Assembly: GCF_050286925.1 (NCBI RefSeq)
Contig: NZ_JBFWFX010000013.1
Span: 1 to 61,574 of the forward strand
DNA: 61,574 bases
Reading direction: 5' to 3'
Origin: Caloranaerobacter sp050286925
Lineage (GTDB): Bacteria > Bacillota > Clostridia > Tissierellales > Thermohalobacteraceae
Both the position numbers and the translations under genes were made by a program. Below the pieces are notes generated by a model that searched no databases, had not been told where the DNA came from, and was given only the letters and a program-made list of their open reading frames with translations. Of this stretch, positions 1-7,949 are shown piece after piece (position 1 is the stretch's first letter; every line of letters starts with the position of its first letter).

Positions 1-55
1 AAGGGAGTAGGTCCCTAATCGGGGCGCGAGGGTTCAAATCCCTCCTTCTCCGCCA
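1..55 (+). tRNA. tRNA-Ser, 3' part (truncated by window edge)
   Basis: The window opens inside a tRNA. Visible are the 3' side of the anticodon stem, a long variable arm (GTCCCTAATCGGGGC region), a T arm with GGTTCAAATCC, and the acceptor end TTCTCC-G-CCA. A long variable arm with a G discriminator fits serine. The anticodon itself is outside the window, so the isoacceptor is not determined. Confidence 0.8.
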
Positions 56-63
56 AGATTTAA

Positions 64-140
64 GGGCCCTTAGCTCAGCTGGCTAGAGCGTCCGGCTCAT
101 AACCGGCAGGTCCGGGGTTCGAGTCCCTGAGGGCCCACCA
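64..140 (+). tRNA. tRNA with CAT anticodon (Met or lysidine-type Ile2)
   Basis: A complete 77-nt cloverleaf. The acceptor GGGCCCT pairs with AGGGCCC, there is a discriminator A, and CCA is encoded. The anticodon loop is CTCATAA. The loop and the body resemble Firmicute tRNA-Ile2(CAT), which TilS modifies, but elongator Met cannot be excluded by eye. It is not initiator-like, because the first acceptor pair is a G-C match. Confidence 0.9.
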
Positions 141-151
141 AAATAGAATAT

Positions 152-227
152 GCCCAGATAGCTCAGTCGGTAGAGCAGGGGACTGAAAATCCCCGTGTCG
201 GTGGTTCGATTCCGCCTCTGGGCACCA
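152..227 (+). tRNA. tRNA-Phe (GAA)
   Basis: A complete 76-nt cloverleaf. The acceptor GCCCAGA pairs with TCTGGGC, followed by discriminator A and encoded CCA. The D arm is GCTCAGTCGGTAGAGC and the anticodon loop CTGAAAA gives GAA. It is the last gene of the tRNA cluster and is followed within a few bases by a terminator. Confidence 0.95.
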
Positions 228-230
228 AAA

Positions 231-263
231 AAACTCCTATCGTAAATATTGCGATAGGAGTTT
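231..263. terminator. Bidirectional intrinsic terminator
   Basis: AAACTCCTATCG pairs with CGATAGGAGTTT around a short AT loop. T-runs follow on the + strand and A-runs precede it, so it can end both the tRNA transcript and the opposing exonuclease gene. Confidence 0.9.
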
Positions 264-1268
264 TTATTTTAATATATTTGTTAGTATTTCGCAAACAACA
301 TTTTTCAAGTTTTGTCTGATTATTTTATCTTCTATTTTTAGTAAAATATAGTTTTCAGGGATATTATAGTCAGTTTTATCGATAGATGTAATATTGAAAG
401 AATAATCATCTTTATTCAAATAAAAACACTTTTTATTGTCTGTTAACATTCCCACATTAACAATAAAAGATATATTTATATTTCCTTCATTTGTAATCCA
501 TTCAAGTTTAAAACCATCTTCATAGTATATATAATTAGGTAGAGTACATTTAGTTGTTATACCTGTAAGAGTGAGACTATTTTCTTTAATGGATATATTG
601 TTTAAATCAAAACTAAAGTTAATATTATAATTATTAAAATTAATAGTTAAGTTTAAATTACTTAAATTATCTATTATTTCGTATATCTTAAGTAACTTAT
701 GAAGATAGTAAATATCTTCGTAATTGTGCTTAAGAATTATTTTTTTTACACTTTCATCTTTTGTTTTTAAGTATTCAAAATACATTTTAACACTTTCTTT
801 GCCTGAAATTTTGTCTTCTCTATTAATCCCAAGATATTTTTCTACAGTTTTAAGTTTGCAGTTGTTTAAACCTAGAATACTTTTGTGTTTTCTTACTACT
901 TTGAGTAAATCGATACTCTTATCTATGTCAATAAAGTATTCTAGTCCATGTTGTTTTAATTTACCATTGATGAATGGTATATCAAATATATTGCCATTAA
1001 AGGTGAAAAATAAATCAAATTGAGTGATGAATTTTATAAATTCATTTAGAATTTCTTTTTCTTCTTCTAATGAATTAGCAAAAAACTGAGTAATTTTAAT
1101 TTCATTATTTTTGAAATACATTATTCCTATCAAAATAATTTTATCTTTTTTACGATTAAATCCTGTTGTTTCAATATCCAAGAAACAAAAGTTTTTATTG
1201 TATGTAATTGTTTTTAAATAATCAGGTATTTTCAATTGTTCTTGAAAAGAGTTCGTGATAATTTCCAT
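264..1268 (-). CDS. RNase H-like (YprB-type) predicted exonuclease
   Basis: Predicted 3'-5' exonuclease of the DEDD/RNase H-like superfamily, 334 aa. The N-terminal exo motif FLDIETTGF (Asp31, Glu33) is followed by TFNGNIFDIPF and later HNYEDIYYL, which supply the remaining metal-binding acidic positions. This layout fits the COG3359/YprB family, whose nucleic-acid substrate is not established. The start was set at 1268 because AAGGAGG lies 5 nt upstream; a longer TTG-initiated frame would place that ribosome site inside the coding region. The C-terminal 130 residues have no motif I recognise. It is convergent with the tRNA cluster and shares its terminator. Confidence 0.8.
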   Translation of the reverse strand: MEIITNSFQEQLKIPDYLKTITYNKNFCFLDIETTGFNRKKDKIILIGIMYFKNNEIKITQFFANSLEEEKEILNEFIKFITQFDLFFTFNGNIFDIPFINGKLKQHGLEYFIDIDKSIDLLKVVRKHKSILGLNNCKLKTVEKYLGINREDKISGKESVKMYFEYLKTKDESVKKIILKHNYEDIYYLHKLLKIYEIIDNLSNLNLTINFNNYNINFSFDLNNISIKENSLTLTGITTKCTLPNYIYYEDGFKLEWITNEGNINISFIVNVGMLTDNKKCFYLNKDDYSFNITSIDKTDYNIPENYILLKIEDKIIRQNLKNVVCEILTNILK

Positions 1269-1397
1269 ATAAACCTCCTTAAGAATCAATAGTTAAGTAT
1301 ATTAAAGAACAAAATATAACAATGATATAACTATACTTTTATATTATAATATAGATATAATAAATTTTGATATATGAACTTGAAAGGGAAAAGTAAT

Positions 1398-1424
1398 AAT
1401 GAGGCTTTTTGCCTCATTTTTTCA
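1398..1424 (+). terminator. Attenuator-like hairpin in methylase leader
   Basis: AATGAGGC, loop TTTTT, GCCTCATT, then TTTTTC: a complete intrinsic terminator. It sits only 12 nt before the methylase ATG and after AT-rich promoter-like DNA. The opposing upstream gene cannot use it, so it probably acts as an attenuator or ends a short leader RNA. Confidence 0.65.
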
Positions 1425-1436
1425 AGTGGAGGTAGA

Positions 1437-3578
1437 ATGATGAAAAATAAAGCTTATGAAAAAGAATTAATAAAAATCACCAAAGAGTACCTATATAAAT
1501 ACAAGAATCAAGGGATAGATAGTTATATAAATAATTTAAAGGGTATTCTTTATTATATAGGTAAAGTAATTTTATCAATTTCGTATTATAGATCAGAAAA
1601 AATAACAGAGAAAGAGCTAAATGACATATTAAACAATAACTCTATAGAAAAGCTTCCTGAAAAGTTTAAGGAATTTGAAATATCTTTTGGCGAAAAAGTA
1701 ATGCTTACTAGTAATGAGAAATCTGAAATAGTATCTTTGTTAAATAAATTTGGGAACGAAGAATTGTGTGAATTTTCATTAGGCAAACTTTATGAAGGGC
1801 TTATAACAGGTAAAGAAAGAAAACAATTAGGACAGGTATATACCCCAAAGAGTATTATAAAATATATGATAGAAGAAGGGATAAAAGAAGAATATATTAT
1901 TGAGAATCCTTATTTTAAGGTGATAGATCCAGCTTGTGGCGGTGGTTATTTTTTAATAGAGGCTTATGAAAAGATTAAATTTATAATAAAAAATAATTAT
2001 GAAAAAATAATTTGCAAAAATCCAGAAGTTAAAATGCAGTTAGATAAGAGTATACATGAATTTATATTAAAAAATAACATTTGGGGGACAGATGTAGATG
2101 AATTTGCAGTATATATGACAACCATTTCACTTTTATTGAAAGATACAACAGGTAATAGTTTTAATTTGAATATATATAAGAAAGATATTTTATTAGATGA
2201 GGAAGAGAACTTGTTGAATTTACTTCCAGATAAAAATTCTTTAAATGGTATTAAGTTTGATTTAGTAGTAGGCAATCCTCCCTATATAGGGCATAAAAAA
2301 ATTAGTAAAATTTATAGGCAGAAATTAATACATTATTATTATGATGTATTTTCTGATAAAGCAGATATTTCATTTTGTTTTATAAAAAAAGGATATGATT
2401 TATTAAAGGAAAATGGAAGACTAATTTTGATTACATCTAGGTATTTTATTGAATCTCCATCAGGAAAGTTTTTAAGGAAATTTATTAAGGATAGCTTTAC
2501 TATAGAGTCATTAATTGATTTTAATGGGTATAAAGTATTTAAAGGAATTGGAATAAGTCCACTAATAATAAAATGTATAAAAAGAAAGATGAACAATACA
2601 GAGTTTGATGTCTACAAATTGAAGAAAAAGTTAGATTCAAGTGATGATTTTGATATAGTAGATAAAAGTACTTATGAAAACTTTAAAGTAAAATTTATTG
2701 AGTTAGATGATAAAGGGTGGATATTTATAAATCCTTTAGAAAAATTAGTTTTTGAGAAAATAGATTCTCAAGGAGATTATAAATTAGAGGATATTTGTGA
2801 AAGTTATCAAGGTATAATAACTGGTTGTGATGATGCATTTATTGTAGATGCAGAAGAAGTTAATAAAGGTAATTTAGAGCGTGATATTTTGAAACCATGG
2901 ATAAAAAATAGTTATATACAGAAATACACAAGAACTGCAGTAAATAAATATATATTATATACAGATTCAATTAAGAATATAGACGATTATCCTAACACAT
3001 TAGAACATATATTGCCATATAAAGAGAGATTAGAAAAACGTAGAGAATGTATGAAAGGTATTAGAAAATGGTATGAGCTTCAATGGGGTAGAAATTTAGA
3101 AGTTTTCAAATCACCTAAAATAATTTTTCCATTCAAATCTGAATCAAGCAGGTTCATGATAGATTATGATAATTTATTTTGTAGCGCTGATGTCTATATT
3201 ATAAAAATAAAAGATATATTCTTAAACGAAGTTACAATGGAGTATTTGACAGGTTTTTTAAACTCATCAGTTTTTGAATTTTATTTTAAGACGGTTGCAA
3301 AAAAAGTAGGAAATAATATGTATGATTTTTATCCTAATAAACTGATGGGATTAAAGATAAAGATAGGAGAAAATATTAGTTTTATTTCTGAAAAAGTTAA
3401 GAAAATAATAAGTTACTATAATGATATTAATCAATTATTAAAAAACAAATTAAATGCTGAAAGAATTGATGAGTTGCAAACTAAAATATTTGAAGAGATA
3501 GAGAAAATTGATGAATATTTTTTTACACTATATAAATTAGAACCTAATGAAATTGAAATAGTTAAGAATAAAATCTAA
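1437..3578 (+). CDS. CamA-like N6-adenine DNA methyltransferase (Eco57I/TaqI class)
   Basis: Class-gamma adenine methylase of 713 aa. It has GQVYTP (motif X region), the SAM-binding motif DPACGGG (from Asp164), and the catalytic NPPY (280-283) followed by IGHKK. A C-terminal TaqI-like target-recognition domain contains QGIITGCDDAF, RRECMKGIRKWYELQWGR and FLNSSVFEFYFK. These blocks match, from memory, the orphan C. difficile methylase CamA, which methylates the last A of CAAAAA and affects sporulation. The N-terminal 130 residues seem to be an extension. No restriction subunit is adjacent, so an orphan regulatory methylase is likely. Start chosen at 1437 (GTGGAGG 7 nt upstream). An attenuator-like hairpin precedes it. 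Confidence 0.85.
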   Translation: MMKNKAYEKELIKITKEYLYKYKNQGIDSYINNLKGILYYIGKVILSISYYRSEKITEKELNDILNNNSIEKLPEKFKEFEISFGEKVMLTSNEKSEIVSLLNKFGNEELCEFSLGKLYEGLITGKERKQLGQVYTPKSIIKYMIEEGIKEEYIIENPYFKVIDPACGGGYFLIEAYEKIKFIIKNNYEKIICKNPEVKMQLDKSIHEFILKNNIWGTDVDEFAVYMTTISLLLKDTTGNSFNLNIYKKDILLDEEENLLNLLPDKNSLNGIKFDLVVGNPPYIGHKKISKIYRQKLIHYYYDVFSDKADISFCFIKKGYDLLKENGRLILITSRYFIESPSGKFLRKFIKDSFTIESLIDFNGYKVFKGIGISPLIIKCIKRKMNNTEFDVYKLKKKLDSSDDFDIVDKSTYENFKVKFIELDDKGWIFINPLEKLVFEKIDSQGDYKLEDICESYQGIITGCDDAFIVDAEEVNKGNLERDILKPWIKNSYIQKYTRTAVNKYILYTDSIKNIDDYPNTLEHILPYKERLEKRRECMKGIRKWYELQWGRNLEVFKSPKIIFPFKSESSRFMIDYDNLFCSADVYIIKIKDIFLNEVTMEYLTGFLNSSVFEFYFKTVAKKVGNNMYDFYPNKLMGLKIKIGENISFISEKVKKIISYYNDINQLLKNKLNAERIDELQTKIFEEIEKIDEYFFTLYKLEPNEIEIVKNKI

Positions 3579-3628
3579 TGTAATATTTAAAATAATTTTT
3601 TAATGTAACCCAATAGGGGGCGTATAAA

Positions 3629-4192
3629 GTGTGTATTTTAAAATTAACCGAGTATAAAGCCGAAATAGCTGAAAAAATATGTATTGATAGATTTGAGAAT
3701 GATTTAATGCTTGTATTAAACAATTTTAGTGAACATGATATAAAATCGACCATCCAATTGATTAAAGATAGCATAATAAAATTAGAAGAAAAAGGAGTTA
3801 TTTTTGATTCAAGGTTAATCAATCTTTACTGTATAATGAATTTAGGATTAGCTTGGAGTATGTATAGAAAAGGGAAAATAATCCAAAAGGAAGAGTCAGT
3901 TATAGGTAGGATTTTTAAAATTGATGAAGTAGAACTAAAAGAAAAGTTGATAGTTTATTTAACTGATCAAAAAAATTATAAATTGCTAATAGATGATATT
4001 TCATATAGATATTTTACTTTATATCTAAGCAGGCATATTGAAGATATAATGAGCAGAATGGAAGTAGGTTTTCATCCTAGTATATTAGATGAGGAGGATC
4101 TTAAAAATGTATTTCTTAGTTTTCTTAAGAAGTTTAGTGTAGATTTGTTAATTATGGGTATAATTGATGAGTATCAAAGATGTAATAGTTAA
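3629..4192 (+). CDS. Hypothetical protein
   Basis: 187 aa, GTG start after an AGGGGGCG ribosome site. I recognise no domain. The sequence is mostly predicted alpha-helical, mixed-charge and without signal peptide or membrane segment. It follows the methylase by 50 bp in the same direction with no terminator visible between them, so co-transcription is plausible. A link to methylation is only inferred from position. Confidence 0.65.
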   Translation: MCILKLTEYKAEIAEKICIDRFENDLMLVLNNFSEHDIKSTIQLIKDSIIKLEEKGVIFDSRLINLYCIMNLGLAWSMYRKGKIIQKEESVIGRIFKIDEVELKEKLIVYLTDQKNYKLLIDDISYRYFTLYLSRHIEDIMSRMEVGFHPSILDEEDLKNVFLSFLKKFSVDLLIMGIIDEYQRCNS

Positions 4193-4267
4193 TTATATGT
4201 TATAATAAATATGATAAAAGATATGGGAATAAAGTAGATACAGGTTGGCTGCAAAAGGGGGGTTACT

Positions 4268-5839
4268 ATGAAGAAAATCAAAGCAGTTTTATTTATACTG
4301 GTCATAGCTTTATTTTTTGTAAATTATAGTATTGTGATGGCTGGGACTTTCTATTTAGATATTTTTGGCCACTGGGCAGAATATACGATATTATGGGCTA
4401 CCAATGAAGCCAACCTTTTTAATGGTTATCCTGATGGTACCTTCAGACCAGATGATAATATTACTAGAGCTGAATATATTACAATACTATATAGAGCAGC
4501 AATGGAAAAGAAAATACTTAGTAATAATGCTATAAATGAAGAGGAAAGTAGTTATGAAGTAGCAAATGAAAGTGCTGGTAATACAGACATTAATAAAGAA
4601 GTTGATGAAAGTGAATCTGTTATAGCAAACGATAATGTTGATAGTACCAATAATATTGTTGAACAAAATAATGAATATACTTTACATTATGATGATTTAG
4701 ACAGTAATTTTTGGGCTTATAAAGAAATTTTATCAATAGCAGAGTTTATTGATAAATATAGTATTAGTCTGAAATTTAAAGATATTTTCCCTGGAAATAA
4801 ATTTGAGCCTAATAAATATATTACTAGAGAAGAGGCTACAATTTTGTCTAGTTTTTTTACTACCCCACCAATAGATGAAAAAACTAAAGAATTTGTGGAT
4901 ATTGACCAAAGCTATAATTATTTTGATATAATTAAGAATTTAGTAAATAATGGAATAATTGAAGGTTATGAAGATAGTACATTTAGACCTTATAGGAATA
5001 TAACAAGAGCTGAGTCAGCAACTTTGATTAAAAGAATATATTATGATATGGATTATTTAAATGGAAAGTATTTAAATGATATAGAGTTTATTGATTATAC
5101 TTTAGGAGATAATTTTAGGCTATTTGGAGATTATTCTGATAGAAAATTAGATGACAAAGATATATTGTATAAAAAAGCTGTTTCAACATTAGAATATATT
5201 AGTTTGATGGGTTATATTCCTTTTGAAGAGCAGCATTTGTATCTTAAAGACCCAATTAAAGCACTTAAAGAGCTTAAAGAAGCTGGTTATTACAATGTTG
5301 TAGGAGTTAACTACTATTTAGTGAAATTCGATACTATAAGCAAAGAAGAGAAAGAAAAGTTACTTATTGAGCTTTTGGATAACTATCAATTGAGGGATGA
5401 TATTGACGATATTGAATCTTTATTAATTTTTAAAGAGTGTTTGGATTATAATATCGAAATTGATAAATTAATAAGTGGTTTAGATAAGTGGTATGCTGTT
5501 GCAGAGGAAAATATGACTAAATTAAATATACAATTTATAAAATCGAAAGTATATGCTAATAACAATGATTATGAAAAGGCAATGGAAATATACGAACAAG
5601 ATTTACCAACCGATGATATAGAGATTTTAAAATGTTTTATAATGAATAAAGCTTATTTACAATATAAAATAAATGAATTTGAAAATGCAGAATCTATTTT
5701 AAGAGACGGTTGGGAAGTTGTGAAGACAAATAGGCATTATCTTTCATATAAGAGTATGTATGATAAGGAGTTTATTGGAGCAATTAAAAAAGTTCTTATG
5801 GTTCAGTCTGAATACTATTTAAAAATAATTCAGCAATAG
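4268..5839 (+). CDS. Exported S-layer-homology (SLH) domain protein
   Basis: 523 aa with a signal peptide (Lys-rich start, hydrophobic 7-23, cleavage near MAG). There are three SLH repeats. The first has HWAEYTILWATNEANLFNGY and FRPDDNITRAEY. The second is diverged (FEPNKYITREEA). The third has FVDIDQSYNYFD and GYEDSTFRPYRNITRAES. An acidic Ser/Asn/Glu-rich linker (about 80-130) separates repeats one and two. SLH domains normally hold proteins on pyruvylated secondary cell-wall polymer. The C-terminal 250 residues are helical and TPR-like (for example NNDYEKAMEIYEQDL), which suggests protein-protein contacts. A GGGGGG ribosome site precedes the ATG. Confidence 0.85.
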   Translation: MKKIKAVLFILVIALFFVNYSIVMAGTFYLDIFGHWAEYTILWATNEANLFNGYPDGTFRPDDNITRAEYITILYRAAMEKKILSNNAINEEESSYEVANESAGNTDINKEVDESESVIANDNVDSTNNIVEQNNEYTLHYDDLDSNFWAYKEILSIAEFIDKYSISLKFKDIFPGNKFEPNKYITREEATILSSFFTTPPIDEKTKEFVDIDQSYNYFDIIKNLVNNGIIEGYEDSTFRPYRNITRAESATLIKRIYYDMDYLNGKYLNDIEFIDYTLGDNFRLFGDYSDRKLDDKDILYKKAVSTLEYISLMGYIPFEEQHLYLKDPIKALKELKEAGYYNVVGVNYYLVKFDTISKEEKEKLLIELLDNYQLRDDIDDIESLLIFKECLDYNIEIDKLISGLDKWYAVAEENMTKLNIQFIKSKVYANNNDYEKAMEIYEQDLPTDDIEILKCFIMNKAYLQYKINEFENAESILRDGWEVVKTNRHYLSYKSMYDKEFIGAIKKVLMVQSEYYLKIIQQ

Positions 5840-5869
5840 GAATATATAAATATTTGAAAGGAAGATTTT

Positions 5870-6262
5870 ATGTTTAGAGTACTTACTAAAGCACTTATCA
5901 GAAAAGGAGAAGAAGTTTTATTATTGAAACGAAAAGATAGTTCATTCGGGAGTGGATTATGGGATATTCCTGGAGGTAAATTAGAATTTGGAGAGTTTCC
6001 TAAAGAAAGTTTAGAAAGGGAAATTTCTGAAGAAACCTCGTTAAAGGTTAAAGTTATAAGACCATTAAGTATTAGTTCTGGCATTAATGAAATAAGAACT
6101 AAACAGTATATTACTATAGTGTTTTTATGTGATTATCAAGGTGGAGATATTAAATTAAATGATGAACATAGTGAATATAAGTGGGTTAATATAAATAAAA
6201 TAGATGATTTTGAAAAGGTTTATTATGTAGATGAAGCAATTAATGAGCTTTTAGCTAACTGA
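5870..6262 (+). CDS. NUDIX hydrolase
   Basis: 130 aa, the usual size for a single NUDIX domain. The Nudix box is visible as GGKLEFGEFPKESL followed by EREISEETSL, with Ser replacing the customary Gly near its end. Such proteins hydrolyse nucleoside diphosphates linked to another moiety; the substrate cannot be read from sequence. It begins 30 bp after the SLH gene with its own GGAAG ribosome site and ends at a strong terminator. Confidence 0.9.
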   Translation: MFRVLTKALIRKGEEVLLLKRKDSSFGSGLWDIPGGKLEFGEFPKESLEREISEETSLKVKVIRPLSISSGINEIRTKQYITIVFLCDYQGGDIKLNDEHSEYKWVNINKIDDFEKVYYVDEAINELLAN

Positions 6263-6263
6263 T

Positions 6264-6290
6264 GTGGCCATTGGCCACTTTTTCTTTTTT
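6264..6290 (+). terminator. Intrinsic terminator
   Basis: GTGGCC-ATT-GGCCAC hairpin followed by TTTTTCTTTTTT directly after the NUDIX stop codon. Confidence 0.9.
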
Positions 6291-6369
6291 GTAAAAAAGT
6301 TAAATAAAAAGGCGAATGATGAAAACTAATAACTATTCCTACTGCACATTGTTTTCTGGTAAATCTTAT

Positions 6370-6398
6370 TTGACATTACAGAAACTTTGAAATATTAT
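6370..6398 (+). promoter_or_regulatory. Sigma-A type promoter of glutamine synthetase gene
   Basis: TTGACA (6370-6375), 17 bp, TATTAT (6393-6398). Two direct copies of ATTACAGAAA, starting at 6375 and 6403, flank the -10 region and might be a regulator site. I do not see a GlnR-type operator. Confidence 0.65.
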
Positions 6399-6432
6399 AA
6401 AATTACAGAAAACTTAACAAGAGGTGATTTTT

Positions 6433-7863
6433 ATGTTTGAAGATGTTAGTCAGGTAATTAATTTTTGTGAAAAAGAAGGGATAGAAATAATTGATTTTAA
6501 AGTAGTAGATTTAGCAGGAAGGTGGCATCATTTATCGATACCAGTAGAGAGATTTAACGAAAAGATACTAGAAGATGGTATAGGTTTTGATGGGTCAAGC
6601 TATGGTTTTTTAAGTGTTGAAAGATCAGATATGATTTTTAAACCTGATATTAAGACAGCCTTTGTAGATCCATTTTGTAAAGTACCAACATTGAGTATGA
6701 TTGCCGATATATATCAAATTACAGATAAGAGTGAGAGGTTCCAATCAGACCCTAGATATATTGCCGAAAAGGCAGAAAAATATTTAAAAGAAACTCAAAT
6801 TGCAGATGAATATATTATTGGTCCGGAATTTGAATTTTATGTATTTGATCATATATCGTTTATTAACAAAAATAATCATCAGGAAGTGTACATAGATACT
6901 GAACAAGCATATTGGAACAATGGTAATAAAGATTATCAAAATCTAGGATATAAAGTAGAATTTCAAAAAGGTTATCATGTAGATTTACCTAAGGACGTTA
7001 CTAACGATTTAAGGTCTAAAATTACTAGACAATTAGAAGACTTGGGTATACCTGTTAAGTATCATCATCACGAAGTTGGAGGATCAGGGCAGGTAGAAAT
7101 AGAGACTCAGTTTGGTAGGCTAAGAGAAATGGCAGATAAAACTTTGATTTTAAAATATGTTGTTAAGAATTTAGCTATGCAAGAAGGCAAGACTGTTACT
7201 TTTATGCCAAAACCTTTGTATGGAGAAGCTGGTAGCGGAATGCATGTGCATATGCAACTTTTTAAAGATGGCAAACCAGTTTTCTATGATGAAAAAGGAT
7301 ATTCTGGATTAAGTGAAACAGCTTTATATTATATTGGTGGTATTTTAAAACATGCTCCAGCTTTACTTGCATTTACAAATCCTAGTACAAATTCTTATAA
7401 AAGGTTAGTTCCTGGATATGAAGCACCTGTCAGTATATGTTTTGCTACTGCGAATAGAAGTTCAGTAATAAGAATACCTGGTTATGCTAAAAAACCAGAG
7501 AAGAAGAGATTTGAGTTTAGGCCTTCAGATGCAACAGCTAATCCATATCTAGCTTTTTCTGCTCTTTTACTGGCGGGTATCGATGGAATATTAAATAAAA
7601 TAGATCCGGTTAAAGAAGGTTATGGTCCTTATGATGTAAACATTTTTGATTTACCTGAAAAAGAAAGAAAGAAAATTAAGAGCTTACCAAAATCATTAGA
7701 TGAAGCGGCTGATGCATTAGAAAAAGATTATGAGTTTTTATTAGCAGGTGGTGTTTTTACTAAAGAGCTTATAACTGATCATATAAGAAGAATTAGAGAA
7801 GATGCAAGGAAAATAAATATCATTCCTCATCCTATGGAGTATAGGTTATATTATGATTTATAA
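6433..7863 (+). CDS. glnA: Glutamine synthetase, type I
   Basis: ATP-dependent ligation of ammonia to glutamate; a cytoplasmic dodecameric enzyme. 476 aa. Visible are the beta-grasp region with GFDGSSYGF, the metal/glutamate signature EFEFYVFD, HHHEVGGSGQVEIE, GSGMHVHM, the NRSSVIRIPG ATP/glutamate loop, and RPSDATANPYLAFSALL. The C-terminus HPMEYRLYYDL resembles the long GSI-beta subgroup. The position of the adenylylated Tyr in enterobacterial enzymes reads NIFDLP instead of NLYDLP, so adenylylation is unlikely. The start was moved to the ATG at 6433, because the in-frame GTG at 6424 is part of the AGAGGTG ribosome site. It is monocistronic, between two terminators. Confidence 0.95.
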   Translation: MFEDVSQVINFCEKEGIEIIDFKVVDLAGRWHHLSIPVERFNEKILEDGIGFDGSSYGFLSVERSDMIFKPDIKTAFVDPFCKVPTLSMIADIYQITDKSERFQSDPRYIAEKAEKYLKETQIADEYIIGPEFEFYVFDHISFINKNNHQEVYIDTEQAYWNNGNKDYQNLGYKVEFQKGYHVDLPKDVTNDLRSKITRQLEDLGIPVKYHHHEVGGSGQVEIETQFGRLREMADKTLILKYVVKNLAMQEGKTVTFMPKPLYGEAGSGMHVHMQLFKDGKPVFYDEKGYSGLSETALYYIGGILKHAPALLAFTNPSTNSYKRLVPGYEAPVSICFATANRSSVIRIPGYAKKPEKKRFEFRPSDATANPYLAFSALLLAGIDGILNKIDPVKEGYGPYDVNIFDLPEKERKKIKSLPKSLDEAADALEKDYEFLLAGGVFTKELITDHIRRIREDARKINIIPHPMEYRLYYDL

Positions 7864-7887
7864 GCAGCATTTGTGCTGCTTTTTTTC
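7863..7887 (+). terminator. Intrinsic terminator of glnA
   Basis: AGCAGCA-TTTG-TGCTGCT followed by seven T, overlapping the last base of the glnA stop codon. Confidence 0.9.
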
Positions 7888-7949
7888 TTGAAATAGATTT
7901 GATATACAGTTAAACTATAATCATAGTATAGAATGAAAGGAGAAAGAAT

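Noticed and set aside
1437..3578. Part of a restriction-modification island or prophage
   Set aside because: No restriction endonuclease, integrase or attachment repeats nearby; the base composition looks like the neighbours.
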